DNA of 64,000 bases from Paucimonas lemoignei (lineage in GTDB: Bacteria; Pseudomonadota; Gammaproteobacteria; Pseudomonadales; Pseudomonadaceae): the NCBI GenBank assembly GCA_900475325.1, contig LS483371.1, positions 1,364,001 through 1,428,000 of the forward strand. The letters are read 5' to 3'. This document shows, piece by piece, positions 28,739 to 37,924 of this stretch (position 1 is the stretch's first letter; every line of letters starts with the position of its first letter). The notes beneath the pieces are model-generated. The model had not been told where the DNA came from, made no database searches, and saw only the letters and a program-made list of their open reading frames with translations. Made by a program: the position numbers and the translations under genes.

Positions 28739-29119
28739 TTAGCCCAGCAGGGTTGCCCAGCCTTCAACTTCATCACCGCCCCACTTGGCTTTCCACTCTT
28801 TCAGAGTCTTGTGGTTGCCACCTTTGGTTTCGATGACTTCACCGTTGTGCGGGTTTTTATATTGCTTGACCTTGCGTGCACGCTTGGTGCCAGTAGGCTT
28901 AACCGCGGCGCCGCGTGCAGATTTGCCAACTTTAGCGTCTGGGTCGAGCAGCGCGATGATGTCACGCAGCGACTTTTGATATTCGCCCATCAGGGTGCGC
29001 AGTTTGCCTTCGAATTCCAGCTCGGTTTGCAGTTTGTCGTCTTGGGACAGATTCTTCAAACGGGCTTGCAGTTCTTTGATGGCTTCTTCTGTAGCGCGGT
29101 ATTCGTTGATCAGCGACAT
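28739..29119 (-). CDS. mvaT: MvaT, H-NS-like xenogeneic silencer
   Basis: A 126-residue nucleoid protein. The N-terminal oligomerisation coiled coil begins MSLINEYRATEEAIKELQ, which separates MvaT from its paralogue MvaU. The C-terminal AT-pincer DNA-binding domain contains KQYKNPHNGEVIETKGG. MvaT silences AT-rich foreign DNA and affects biofilm and virulence genes. The ATG at 29119 follows AAGGTG; the longer ORF to 29188 is rejected. Neighbours sbcB and purU match P. aeruginosa. Confidence 0.95.
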   Translation of the reverse strand: MSLINEYRATEEAIKELQARLKNLSQDDKLQTELEFEGKLRTLMGEYQKSLRDIIALLDPDAKVGKSARGAAVKPTGTKRARKVKQYKNPHNGEVIETKGGNHKTLKEWKAKWGGDEVEGWATLLG

Positions 29120-29467
29120 GAGGTACACCTTATGTTGAGAGGGTGACAGGTAGACAGTGACGCAATAATAGTCATGCCCATTGAGCAAGTAAACATTAAA
29201 GAAAAGTTTTATTTGAATTATTTAGCAATATACGGCGTGTCCTGCAGAGGTAACAAACTAGCCGGGTGTTACCCCGACGCTAAAGATAAGTGCTAATTAG
29301 GCCTGGCGGGGGAAGTGGTTGCAGGCTTTGCGCGCCGAGCAACCCTGTGCTTTTCATGAGCAGTCTGCACGCGCAACCGCTGGGCTCAATCAGATCCACA
29401 GGACTACTGCAGTTTTGTCGCGCAGCCGCTAGAATGGCGGCCTTTGCGAAGTTCTGGAGTTTCCCTA
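29120..29467. other. AT-rich divergent region mvaT / purU
   Basis: The 348-bp gap holds a markedly AT-rich core (about 29185-29235) within a GC-rich genome, which is likely the mvaT promoter and a possible self-binding site for MvaT. An ORF on the plus strand at 29290 is unsupported. No RNA gene recognised. Confidence 0.55.
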
Positions 29468-30319
29468 ATGCGCACTTTTCGTCTGGTGATTTCTTGTCCG
29501 GACCGTGTTGGCATCGTTGCCAAAGTCAGTAACTTTCTGGCGTCCTACAACGGCTGGATCACCGAGGCGAGCCACCACTCCGATAACCTCAGTGGCTGGT
29601 TCTTCATGCGTCACGAGATGCGTGCCGACACGCTGCCGTTTGAGCTGGAGGCTTTTCGCGAGGCGTTTGCGCCCATCGCTGAAGAGTTCTCCATGGATTG
29701 GCGCATCACTGACTCTGCGCAGAAGAAGCGCGTGGTGCTGATGGCGAGCCGCGAATCCCACTGCCTGGCCGATCTGCTGCACCGCTGGCACAGCGATGAA
29801 CTGGATTGTGAAATCGCCTGCGTGATTTCCAACCACCAGGACCTGCGCAGTATGGTCGAGTGGCACAACATCCCTTATTACCACGTCCCGGTTAACCCGG
29901 CAGACAAAGAGCCGGCGTTTGCCGAAGTCTCTCGCCTGATCGCCGATCATCAGGCGGACGTGATCGTGCTGGCGCGCTACATGCAAATCCTGCCACCGCA
30001 GTTGTGCCGTGAATATGCGCACCAAGTTATTAATATCCACCATAGCTTCTTGCCATCATTCGTGGGCGCCAAGCCTTATCACCAGGCGTCTTTGCGCGGT
30101 GTTAAGTTGATTGGAGCAACTTGCCACTATGTAACCGAAGAACTGGATGCAGGTCCTATCATCGAACAGGACGTTGTTCGCGTCAGCCACAGTGACAGCA
30201 TCGAAAACATGGTGCGCTTCGGTCGTGACGTCGAAAAGATGGTGCTGGCCCGTGGTCTGCGCTATCACCTGGAAGATCGCGTACTGGTCCACGACAACAA
30301 GACGGTTGTTTTTGACTAA
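29468..30319 (+). CDS. purU: Formyltetrahydrofolate deformylase
   Basis: A 283-residue enzyme that hydrolyses 10-formyl-THF to formate and THF. An ACT domain (about 1-80, FRLVISCPDRVGIVAKVSNF) is followed by a formyltransferase-like domain. Catalytic residues are in NIHHSFLPSF (Asn, His) and the Asp of EELDAGPIIEQD. The ATG at 29468 matches family starts. Adjacent to mvaT as in P. aeruginosa. Confidence 0.93.
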   Translation: MRTFRLVISCPDRVGIVAKVSNFLASYNGWITEASHHSDNLSGWFFMRHEMRADTLPFELEAFREAFAPIAEEFSMDWRITDSAQKKRVVLMASRESHCLADLLHRWHSDELDCEIACVISNHQDLRSMVEWHNIPYYHVPVNPADKEPAFAEVSRLIADHQADVIVLARYMQILPPQLCREYAHQVINIHHSFLPSFVGAKPYHQASLRGVKLIGATCHYVTEELDAGPIIEQDVVRVSHSDSIENMVRFGRDVEKMVLARGLRYHLEDRVLVHDNKTVVFD

Positions 30320-30349
30320 GCGTGCCTGATTCCGCGTCAACGCAGACTC

Positions 30350-30438
30350 GTGGAACCTGATTCATCCGGGAAGAGGCCGGTCCATTCACTGCATTTTCAT
30401 TGCGTGAAACACCGCTTTCCCGGATAAATCCGGTCCAC
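30350..30438. repeat. REP-like inverted pair, family C (diverged)
   Basis: Left arm GTGGAACCTGATTCATCC, right arm complementary; most diverged of the five copies. Confidence 0.75.
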
Positions 30439-30484
30439 AGATATTGAGTCTGCCGTGTGATAGCGCTGCGTCAGAGGAGTACAG

Positions 30485-30685
30485 ATGACCGACCCACTCG
30501 ACAAAGCTACCTCCACGGCACCGCCCACGTTAGGTGAGGGCTGTCTCAGTCGCTATGACCCGGATGCCCTGAGCCTTGAGGACGGGGCTGATTTTGACGG
30601 CGCAGCGGAGCTTTGGCGCAAGACTCAGCTGGAACAGACGCCTCAGGATGCAGACCCGCCGGATACCGGATTCAAACCTGATTGA
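30485..30685 (+). CDS. Small acidic protein, unknown
   Basis: A 66-residue acidic, Pro- and Asp-rich protein with no recognised domain and no membrane segment; likely disordered. A strong ribosome site (GAGGAG at 30474-30479) precedes the ATG, which is the main support. Its 3' end overlaps the convergent flippase gene by 14 bp. Confidence 0.6.
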   Translation: MTDPLDKATSTAPPTLGEGCLSRYDPDALSLEDGADFDGAAELWRKTQLEQTPQDADPPDTGFKPD

Positions 30686-31667
30686 AACGCATCAGCCGGT
30701 TCAACAGGGGGCGCCCGACCATCAGCAGGAAGATCGGACCGCCCACCACCAGGTAGAAGTAGTACGTCACCGTGCGCCAGATCAGAATGGCGGCTGCTGC
30801 GGTTGATTTGCCTACCATGGGCGCCAACAACGCCGCTGAGGTCAGCTCGGCAGTCCCCGCGCCGCCCGGCAACAGGCTGAACTGCCCGGCCGTCAGCGAC
30901 AGCATCTGGATCAGGAACGTCCAGGCCCATTGCACATTGACCCCCAGTCCCATGAGCGCGAGATACAGGATGCTGTAGCGCAGCCCCCAGTGCACGCAGG
31001 TCAGGATGAAGACCGCGAGCAATCTCTGGCGCGGCATCTTCCAGGTTTGTGCCAGGGCATCACGAAAATGCAGCAGCTTGCGCGCCCAGCGGCGGCGGGT
31101 CAGGTCTTTGGTGTTGAAGCGCTTAAGGACCCGGCCGTTGAACTTGATGACCTGACGGTGAAAGCGCGCGAAGCCGATAAACAGCAACAGGCTGCCCACC
31201 ACGAGCACGGCACTGAAGCCCAGCAGCCACTCCATCCGTTCGCTCAGGTGGTTGAACAGCGCGTAAAACATGATGCCCACCAGCGCCAGCAGAAAAAACA
31301 GCAGGTCACTGAGTTGGTCGGTGGCGAACACGGCGCTGCTTTTGGCGGCGCCTACGCCGTTGCGTGAAAGCACGGCCATGAGCGTTAAGGGCCCACCGCT
31401 GCCACCGGGCGTGGCGCAGTACGCGAATTCGCTGGCCATGATCAGGCCCAGGCTTCTCTTGACGCTGAGGTTCCGGGCGCTGTCGCCCAGCAACAGTCGC
31501 ATGCGCAGCGTGTTCAGGCCCCAGCACAGGATGATCATGCCGAACATGGCCATCAACAGCGGGAAAGGGAAGCTGCGCAGACGCTGGAAAATATCGCCCC
31601 CACCCAACAGTAACGGGATCAATATGGCGGCGAGTAAGCCCACCGCCAGCCAGGCAATGCGCTTCAT
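30672..31667 (-). CDS. YbhN/AglD-type flippase-like membrane protein (LPG synthase TM family)
   Basis: A 331-residue integral membrane protein with about eight helices. Family marks are EFAYCATPGGSGGPLTLMAV and SLLPGGAGTAELTSAALL, two pseudo-repeated Pro-Gly-Gly loops of the UPF0104/MprF-flippase family. There is no soluble lysyltransferase domain, so it should move lipid rather than aminoacylate it. Last gene of a three-gene operon with a glycosyltransferase and DUF2334 protein; ATGA overlap with the latter. Substrate unknown; a lipid-linked sugar is plausible. Confidence 0.82.
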   Translation of the reverse strand: MKRIAWLAVGLLAAILIPLLLGGGDIFQRLRSFPFPLLMAMFGMIILCWGLNTLRMRLLLGDSARNLSVKRSLGLIMASEFAYCATPGGSGGPLTLMAVLSRNGVGAAKSSAVFATDQLSDLLFFLLALVGIMFYALFNHLSERMEWLLGFSAVLVVGSLLLFIGFARFHRQVIKFNGRVLKRFNTKDLTRRRWARKLLHFRDALAQTWKMPRQRLLAVFILTCVHWGLRYSILYLALMGLGVNVQWAWTFLIQMLSLTAGQFSLLPGGAGTAELTSAALLAPMVGKSTAAAAILIWRTVTYYFYLVVGGPIFLLMVGRPLLNRLMRFNQV

Positions 31668-32443
31668 GCTCGCTCCTGCCGTGTATCACGCTGATGGACG
31701 AGCCACTGGGATTTGGTCATCGGCACGCGGCCGTTTTCCATCAGGCGGCGCAAGGTTTCAAGCCAGTAGTTGCGGGAAAATTCATGACGCATATCCACAG
31801 GATGCAGACCGAGACGGATCGTCGGCGCGTGAAAGAGTCGAGCTTCGCTATAGTCGCTGAGCCATTTCGATAGTGTGCGACGCAAAGGGCTGCGCGCGCT
31901 CCAGACAATACCTGGCGCATTGATGGGCGAAAACTCCGGGAGCCGATACAAGTGCCTGGCGTCACTGGTGTAGGCCAAGGGTAACTGGCGCAGCGCCTGA
32001 CGAGTACCTTCGCTCATCAGCCAGGCGGGCGCGACAAAACCGTTGAGCGGCCAGGCCAACCGTCGAAACAGTTCGATGCCCGCGTGCAGTCTGGTCAATG
32101 CCTGGGAGGTGGTCAGTGAGTAAAACTCGCCTTCCCACGTATAAACGCGGCGCATGAAGTAGTCCCGAGGTGTGCGTGGCAGGGGCCCGTCATCGCAATG
32201 GAAATAACCGTGCAGGGCCAATTCATCGCCGCGACTGAGGCGGCGCTGCATATAACGCTTAAATGGAGCGTTGTCTTCGACGTCGTTACAGTGGTGGAAG
32301 TTCGGTACGACCAGCCACGTTATGGGAATCGACCCCAAAGCGTCCACCTGCGCGACGAAGTTTTGGTAGTCGGGCAGGGTCTGCGGCGCGACATCATGCA
32401 GGACCAGCAATACGCTGGGTGGTGATGCAAAGATTTCAGGCAT
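31664..32443 (-). CDS. DUF2334 polysaccharide deacetylase-like protein
   Basis: A 259-residue protein of the carbohydrate esterase 4-like DUF2334 family. LVLHDVAP has the HD metal pair, and ELALHGYFH the second His; these residues normally bind a divalent metal for N-deacetylation of amino sugars. No signal peptide, so it would act in the cytoplasm. It overlaps the glycosyltransferase gene by 8 bp and the flippase by ATGA, suggesting one pathway. Confidence 0.82.
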   Translation of the reverse strand: MPEIFASPPSVLLVLHDVAPQTLPDYQNFVAQVDALGSIPITWLVVPNFHHCNDVEDNAPFKRYMQRRLSRGDELALHGYFHCDDGPLPRTPRDYFMRRVYTWEGEFYSLTTSQALTRLHAGIELFRRLAWPLNGFVAPAWLMSEGTRQALRQLPLAYTSDARHLYRLPEFSPINAPGIVWSARSPLRRTLSKWLSDYSEARLFHAPTIRLGLHPVDMRHEFSRNYWLETLRRLMENGRVPMTKSQWLVHQRDTRQERA

Positions 32444-33548
32444 GGGCCCGCACCGGCAACGGTTGGCCGAGGACTGCTCGATAATGCTCCAGCAGCCCGG
32501 CGACTACGCTGTCCCATGAATAGCGGTCTTCTACATGGCGTCGCGCGGAACGGCCTCTGTCAGCGGGCGAGTGGCTGAACAACTCGCGCACGGCATCCGC
32601 CATGGCTGAGGGGCTGCCGGGATCGCACAGCAGTCCGCAATCCTGGGGGATGATTTCCGGAAACGCTCCTGCTGCAACCGCGACCACCGGAATCCCGCTG
32701 GCCATGGCTTCAAGGACGACCAGGCCGAACGTCTCCTGATCACCCGCATGCACCAGGGCATCGGCGCTGGCGAGCAGTCGGGCGACTTCGCTTGCGGGGC
32801 AGAAGTGCCCGACAACCGACACGTTGTCCGGGACTTGAGCGGGCATGTGGGAACCCACCAGCAGCAGATGAAAGTTCGCGCCGAGCAATTTCATGCAGTC
32901 GAGCAGTACGGGCAGGTTCTTCTCTCTGGAGCCGCGCCCGGCAAAAATCAGCAAGTGTGTGTCGGTGCTCAGGCCCATTTCTGCCCTGACGCGGGTGTCG
33001 CGCAGCTGCGGGGTAAACAGGCTGAGGTCTACGCCCAGCGGCTGCACGTAGACGTTATTGACGCCGAGCCCGGCCAGCTTGTCCGCCATGATACTGCTGG
33101 GCGCCAATACCCGGTCGAAGTTGCCGTAAAGCTTGCGGATGTAGGCTTCGACGTTGGTGCCCAGCCAACTGCCTACGCGATTGCTCACCAGCAGCGGCAG
33201 GTCCGAGTGGTAGAAGCCGATAACAGGAACGTCCAGCTGACGCCGTGCGTCGAGTGCCGCCCAGGCGGTGAGATAGGGGTCTCCCACTTCTATGAGATCC
33301 GGATGCAGCCCGCGCAATGTGTTTCGCCAGGGCGCCAGGCGCAGTGGAAACCGATAGCCGTTACCAAAGGGCACCGGCGGGGCAGGGACGTTGTAGATGC
33401 CATCTTTATGGCTACGGGTGGCGCCCGGGATCAACAGGCTGTGCTGAACGCCCGGGTAGAGGCACAATCGTCGATGCTTGGCGTCAAGGTAAGTGCGCAC
33501 GCCGCCGCTGGCCGGGGCGTAGAACATGGTCATGTCGGCGATATGCAC
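32436..33548 (-). CDS. GT4-family glycosyltransferase
   Basis: A 370-residue GT-B enzyme. N-terminal YAPASGGVRTYLDAKH is the glycine-rich acceptor loop, LIFAGRGSREKNLPVLLDCM the donor-domain start, and ETFGLVVLEAMASGIPVV the EX7E motif of retaining GT4 enzymes. It resembles GDP-mannose-dependent mannosyltransferases, but donor and acceptor are not proved. I chose GTG at 33548 because GAGGAG (33557-33562) lies eight bases upstream; an ORF to 33668 lacks such support. First gene of the operon. Confidence 0.85.
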   Translation of the reverse strand: MHIADMTMFYAPASGGVRTYLDAKHRRLCLYPGVQHSLLIPGATRSHKDGIYNVPAPPVPFGNGYRFPLRLAPWRNTLRGLHPDLIEVGDPYLTAWAALDARRQLDVPVIGFYHSDLPLLVSNRVGSWLGTNVEAYIRKLYGNFDRVLAPSSIMADKLAGLGVNNVYVQPLGVDLSLFTPQLRDTRVRAEMGLSTDTHLLIFAGRGSREKNLPVLLDCMKLLGANFHLLLVGSHMPAQVPDNVSVVGHFCPASEVARLLASADALVHAGDQETFGLVVLEAMASGIPVVAVAAGAFPEIIPQDCGLLCDPGSPSAMADAVRELFSHSPADRGRSARRHVEDRYSWDSVVAGLLEHYRAVLGQPLPVRAHA

Positions 33549-33889
33549 AATGAACACTCCTCGAGTGGCTCGACTCCTTAACGTTGACCTCTGCCTAGAA
33601 TAGATGTTCTCGGGATAAGCATGGCTGTCGACGACTGTTTGCGGGCGAAACGGCTGTGCACGCTGCAAATGCGGCCCCCAGGCGAACGCTGATCCTTGCG
33701 CATCAGACCAGCGGCCTGCTCTGGCGAATCGAGCGCTGGAGATGCTGGCTATAAGATGCTGACGGGTTATTGCTACTCGATCGTGAAGTGATCGCGCACG
33801 CTTGAAATACCGAGTTCAGCGCTCGGCACCGGCCGAAACTGGTCAATACTGACTTGCACCGCGCTACATGCAAACGCACAGGTGATGAA
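33549..33889. other. Divergent region, glycosyltransferase / HerA-like ATPase
   Basis: 341 bp with the GT ribosome site at its left end and presumably both promoters. Overlapping minus-strand ORFs here look like shadows. No repeat or RNA seen. Confidence 0.45.
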
Positions 33890-35380
33890 ATGCCCGACTC
33901 GCAAAGTATCGTTATGGGTTCCGGTCCTGATGGGCTGGCGGTTTCACAGGCAATGCGGCTGGGTAACCGGCACGGGCTGGTTGCCGGGGCGACGGGTACC
34001 GGGAAAACCGTGACCTTGCAGCGCCTGGCAGAAGCTTTCAGTGATGCAGGCGTGGCCGTATTCGCTGCAGATATCAAAGGCGACCTGTGTGGTCTGGGTG
34101 CGGCCGGTGAGCCGCAAGGCAAAATCGCCGAGCGCATAGCGGGCATGCCGTGGCTCGACCACACCCCGCAGGCTTATCCCGTGACCTTGTGGGACATCCA
34201 GGGTAAGACCGGTCATCCATTGCGCACTACGCTGAGTGAAATGGGGCCCTTGCTGCTGGGGAGCCTGCTAGAGCTGACCGACAGCCAGCAAGCGGCGCTT
34301 TACGCCGCGTTCAAGGTGGCGGATCGCGAAGGTTTGCTGCTTCTGGATATCAAAGACCTCAAGGCCTTGCTCAATCACTTGCGCGACAACCCGCAGTTGC
34401 TGGGCGAAGACAGTTCACTGATGACCACCGGCTCCAGCCAGGCGCTCCAACGGCGTCTGGCGATCCTTGAGCAGCAGGGAGCAGAAGCCTTGTTTGGTGA
34501 GCCAGCGCTGCAACTGGAGGACCTCCTCGAACCGGCCGGGGACGGGCGCGGCCGTATTCATCTGCTCGACGCCAGCCGTCTGGTGCACGAAGCACCCAAG
34601 GTCTACGCGACTTTCCTGTTGTGGCTGCTGGCCGAGCTGTTCGAGCAGTTGCCGGAGCGCGGTGATGCTGACAAACCGTTGTTGGCGTTGTTTTTCGACG
34701 AGGCGCATTTGCTGTTTGCCGATACGCCCAAGGCGTTGCAGGAAAGGCTTGAGCAGGTGGTGCGGCTGATCCGCTCCAAAGGCGTGGGTGTGTATTTCGT
34801 GACTCAGTCGCCCGGTGATCTGCCTGACGATGTGCTGGCCCAGCTCGGGCTGCGGATCCAGCACGGGTTGCGAGCGTTCACGGCCAAGGAGCAGAAATCA
34901 TTGCGGGCTGTAGCCGATGGTTTTCGCCCCAACCCGGACATCAACACCCTTGAAGTGCTGACCCAACTGGGTATTGGCGAGGCGCTGGTGGGCACGCTGC
35001 AGGACAAAGGCACGCCCGCCATGGTCCAGCGGGTGCTGATCGCTCCGCCCCAGTCGCGGATCGGACCGCTGAGCGAAACCGAGCGCGCCAGCCTGATTGC
35101 TCGTTCCCCCTTGGCTGGACGTTACGACAAACCGATTGATAGAGAGTCCGCTTACGAAATGCTCATCGCCCGAAAAGTAGCGGCACCCGAAGGCGAAGAG
35201 ACGCCACCGAAAACGGCCCGGGAGCAGCAAAGCTTCAGCGACATGGCGGGTGAGTTTCTCGGCGGTATTGCAGGGCAGGCGATGAAAAACGCAGCGCGCC
35301 AGGCCGCCAATCAGTTGGGTAGGCAGTTGGTGCGGGGCTTGATGGGGTCGTTGCTGGGTGGGGGGAAGAAGCGCAGGTAG
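33890..35380 (+). CDS. HerA-like ATPase (DUF853, YjgR type)
   Basis: A 496-residue P-loop ATPase of the HerA/FtsK superfamily. Walker A is GATGTGKT (near residue 36), Walker B LLALFFDEAH, and the arginine-finger region QSRIGPLSETER is present. The C-terminal tail is Gly/Lys-rich (SLLGGGKKRR). HerA works with NurA in archaea, but no NurA is adjacent, as is usual for DUF853 proteins, whose function is unclear. The ATG at 33890 has AGGTGATG upstream. Confidence 0.85.
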   Translation: MPDSQSIVMGSGPDGLAVSQAMRLGNRHGLVAGATGTGKTVTLQRLAEAFSDAGVAVFAADIKGDLCGLGAAGEPQGKIAERIAGMPWLDHTPQAYPVTLWDIQGKTGHPLRTTLSEMGPLLLGSLLELTDSQQAALYAAFKVADREGLLLLDIKDLKALLNHLRDNPQLLGEDSSLMTTGSSQALQRRLAILEQQGAEALFGEPALQLEDLLEPAGDGRGRIHLLDASRLVHEAPKVYATFLLWLLAELFEQLPERGDADKPLLALFFDEAHLLFADTPKALQERLEQVVRLIRSKGVGVYFVTQSPGDLPDDVLAQLGLRIQHGLRAFTAKEQKSLRAVADGFRPNPDINTLEVLTQLGIGEALVGTLQDKGTPAMVQRVLIAPPQSRIGPLSETERASLIARSPLAGRYDKPIDRESAYEMLIARKVAAPEGEETPPKTAREQQSFSDMAGEFLGGIAGQAMKNAARQAANQLGRQLVRGLMGSLLGGGKKRR

Positions 35381-36203
35381 GGGAAACTGCGGGTATCGGA
35401 TTCTGGAGATACTCCGTTGGGAGAGCCCTAATACCATGTATATCCAGCAGCGGCGGCGACGCTGATTCACCTTTGCGCCCTTACGGCGCGTCACTTTCGA
35501 AAAGCGCGAAAGTAACCAAAGCGCTCCCGCTCCTTTGTCCGGGTCTTCGCCAAGGCTCAGACTGCCCTCGCTCCGGCATTGCTCCGTGGGCCGCCGCAAT
35601 GGGCCATCCATGGCCCGGTGCGGCTAACCCGGCATCCATGCCGGGTTGCCCACTGCGCAATGCCTGCGCTCGGCCGGCCACAAGTCGCAATTTGTGTCGC
35701 CCATACGTTTTGCGCACGCCTCCAGAATCAAAAGCAGGGTGTGAATCAGGGATAAGTGATGCTGAAAAATCAGCAAAGCAGATTTGCTTTGGCTTTTGCT
35801 TTTCCTGCCGCGATTTCACAGACGCCGCAAAATGCGCGTCGGGAGGCTGAGTGGAGGTGCCGTGGGGTGGGTCGCTCGGCATGGATGCCGAGCGAGCGCC
35901 GCTGGGCCATGGATGGCCCGTCGGCGCGTGCCCGCCCCACGATATCGGAGGGCGGAACCCCTGCGGTACAGGGGCTGACACCAGCGCAGAGGTTTTGGTT
36001 ACTTTTGGCACCAAAAGTGACCCGGCCGTCAGGACGGAACCTGACTCAGCAGCACCCGGATGCTGTTGCTGCTACTCGATTCAAGGCGCAGTGCTTTTAT
36101 TCGTAGGAACTACAGATATACAAGGAGCTGCCGAAGGCTGCGAAGGCCGCGTCTTAGCTTGAAGTGCGCCATCGCGGACTCTCCCGCGATGGCGCTATTT
36201 GAA
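35381..36203. repeat. Gene-free composite inverted-repeat region
   Basis: No credible gene in 823 bp. Mirrored modules are visible: GAAAGTAACCAAA (left, near 35508) against TTTGGTTACTTTTGG (right, near 35995); GGGCCATCCATGGCCC (35602-35617) against GGGCCATGGATGGCCC (about 35904); and the palindromes CCCGGCATCCATGCCGGG (35629-35646) and GCTCGGCATGGATGCCGAGC (about 35874). A half copy of repeat family A lies at 36122-36145. It behaves like a large Pseudomonas intergenic repeat, not a degenerate transposon with recognisable coding sequence. Confidence 0.7.
36166..36195. terminator. Strong hairpin downstream of pit
   Basis: GCGCCATCGCGG and CCGCGATGGCGC form a 12-bp perfect stem with a six-base loop just after the pit stop. 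The T-run is poor, so termination is probable rather than certain. Confidence 0.6.
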
Positions 36204-37676
36204 TCAGCTCAGCGCTTTGGACGCCAGCCAGAACAACCCGGCTGACAGTGCAACCGTCGCAGGCAGGGTCAGGACCCAGGCCAGGAGGATGGTGCGCACA
36301 GTGCCGCCTTGCAGACCGCTTTTGTTGGCAACCATGGTGCCCGCAACGCCGGACGACAGAATGTGCGTCGTGGAGACCGGCAGGCTGAAGATGTTGGCCG
36401 CAGCAATGGCGCACGCAGTGGTGATCTGCGCCGACATGCCTTGTGCGTAGGTCATGCCCTGTTTGCCGATCTTCTCGCCAATGGTCAGTACTACGCGCTT
36501 CCAGCCCACCATGGTGCCGATACCCAGCGCCAGGGCGACAGCCAGAATCACCCAAAAGGGGGCGTATTCAGTGGTCGCCGTCAGGTCTTTGCGCAGTTTT
36601 TCCAGGTCGGATTTTTCACGCGCGCCCAGGTTTGGCAGCTTGGCGACCTTGCGTGCGGTGTCATCCAGGCACAGCAGGTAACGACGGACTTCAATACGAC
36701 GTTCAGCAGGCAGGGAATGGTAATCGGCAACGCCGTTCAGGTTGTCCAACAGCGCGGCGATAGTCGGTTCGGTCTGTTCCGGGTTGCAGCTGGAGCTTTC
36801 CGGCAGGTCGCCTTTTTCCGCTTTGCCCAGCGCCAGGAACTCGCCCAGGGTGCTGTTATTGCGCTGATAGAACTGACTCAGGTGCAGCGTCGCGTCCTTG
36901 GTGCGTTCGATCTGATAGGTGGTGCTGTTCAGGTCAAGGACGAACTGGCTCGGCACGATGCCGATCAGGACCAGCATGATCAGGCCGATGCCTTTCTGAC
37001 CATCGTTGGAGCCATGAACAAAACTGACCGCCATGGCGGAAATCACCAGCACCAGACGATTCCAGAACGGCGGATGCTTCTTGTCGTCCAGCTTGCGACG
37101 CTGCTCCGGCGTCTTGTGCATCTTGGACAGCGGGCGCCACCATTTGAGGCCGATCAGCACCAGCGCAGCGACCAGGAAACCTGCCAGCGGTGAGAACACT
37201 AGGGAGGCACCGATATCAATCGCCTTTTGCCAGTTCACGCCGTCTGACAAGGGAATGTCATTGATCAGCGCGTTCGCCAGGCCAACACCGAGGATCGAAC
37301 CGATCAGCGTGTGGGAACTGGACGCTGGAATACCGAAGTACCAGGTGCCCAGGTTCCAGGTGATCGCCGCCGCGAGCAACGAGAACACCATGGCCAGGCC
37401 ATGTCCGGTGTTCACATTGATCAGCAGTTCAACCGGCAGCAAGTGCACGATGGCGTAAGCCACGCCCACACCGCCCAGCAAAACGCCGAGAAAATTGAAG
37501 ATACCTGAGGCGAACACGGCCAGATGAGGCGGCATTGCTTTGGTATAAATGACTGTCGCCACCGCGTTCGCGGTGTCATGAAAGCCGTTGATGAACTCGA
37601 AGGTGAGGACGAATGCCAGGGCAAGCAGCAGGCTTATTAGTACCCAGGCATCTAGTCCGCTGAATAAATCGATCAT
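36204..37676 (-). CDS. pitA: Low-affinity inorganic phosphate transporter, Pit family
   Basis: A 490-residue PHO4/Pit permease that imports metal-phosphate with protons. Both signature repeats are present: GFHDTANAVATVIYT near the N-terminus and GSNDGQKGIGLIMLVLIG centrally; SSSHTLIGSILG and PVSTTHILSSG are paired reentrant motifs. A cytoplasmic loop of about 150 residues divides the halves. The ATG at 37676 places the first helix normally; the longer ORF to 37799 is rejected. Monocistronic. Confidence 0.92.
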   Translation of the reverse strand: MIDLFSGLDAWVLISLLLALAFVLTFEFINGFHDTANAVATVIYTKAMPPHLAVFASGIFNFLGVLLGGVGVAYAIVHLLPVELLINVNTGHGLAMVFSLLAAAITWNLGTWYFGIPASSSHTLIGSILGVGLANALINDIPLSDGVNWQKAIDIGASLVFSPLAGFLVAALVLIGLKWWRPLSKMHKTPEQRRKLDDKKHPPFWNRLVLVISAMAVSFVHGSNDGQKGIGLIMLVLIGIVPSQFVLDLNSTTYQIERTKDATLHLSQFYQRNNSTLGEFLALGKAEKGDLPESSSCNPEQTEPTIAALLDNLNGVADYHSLPAERRIEVRRYLLCLDDTARKVAKLPNLGAREKSDLEKLRKDLTATTEYAPFWVILAVALALGIGTMVGWKRVVLTIGEKIGKQGMTYAQGMSAQITTACAIAAANIFSLPVSTTHILSSGVAGTMVANKSGLQGGTVRTILLAWVLTLPATVALSAGLFWLASKALS

Positions 37677-37924
37677 GAAGGTTTTCTGACCCGGTCTGAA
37701 GGGGGCGGGATTATGACAGAAAAAATACAGGTCGATGCGACAGCCGCTGATTGGTCGTCGCTCAATATCCAGATTTAATGCGGAGCAGGGCCTGATCACC
37801 CCGTTCGGGAGCGACTGTTACCGGTGTATCAGAGCGTTGATGCACAGCGGTTCACTGCCCTGCGGACCTGAGTGGGCAGCGCCTGCAGGCACTAGCCAGC
37901 CGTTCCGGTCTGACGTGGGGGCGA

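Noticed and set aside
35473..36162. ORFs in the composite repeat region
   Set aside because: They follow palindromic modules, have no start signals and match no family.
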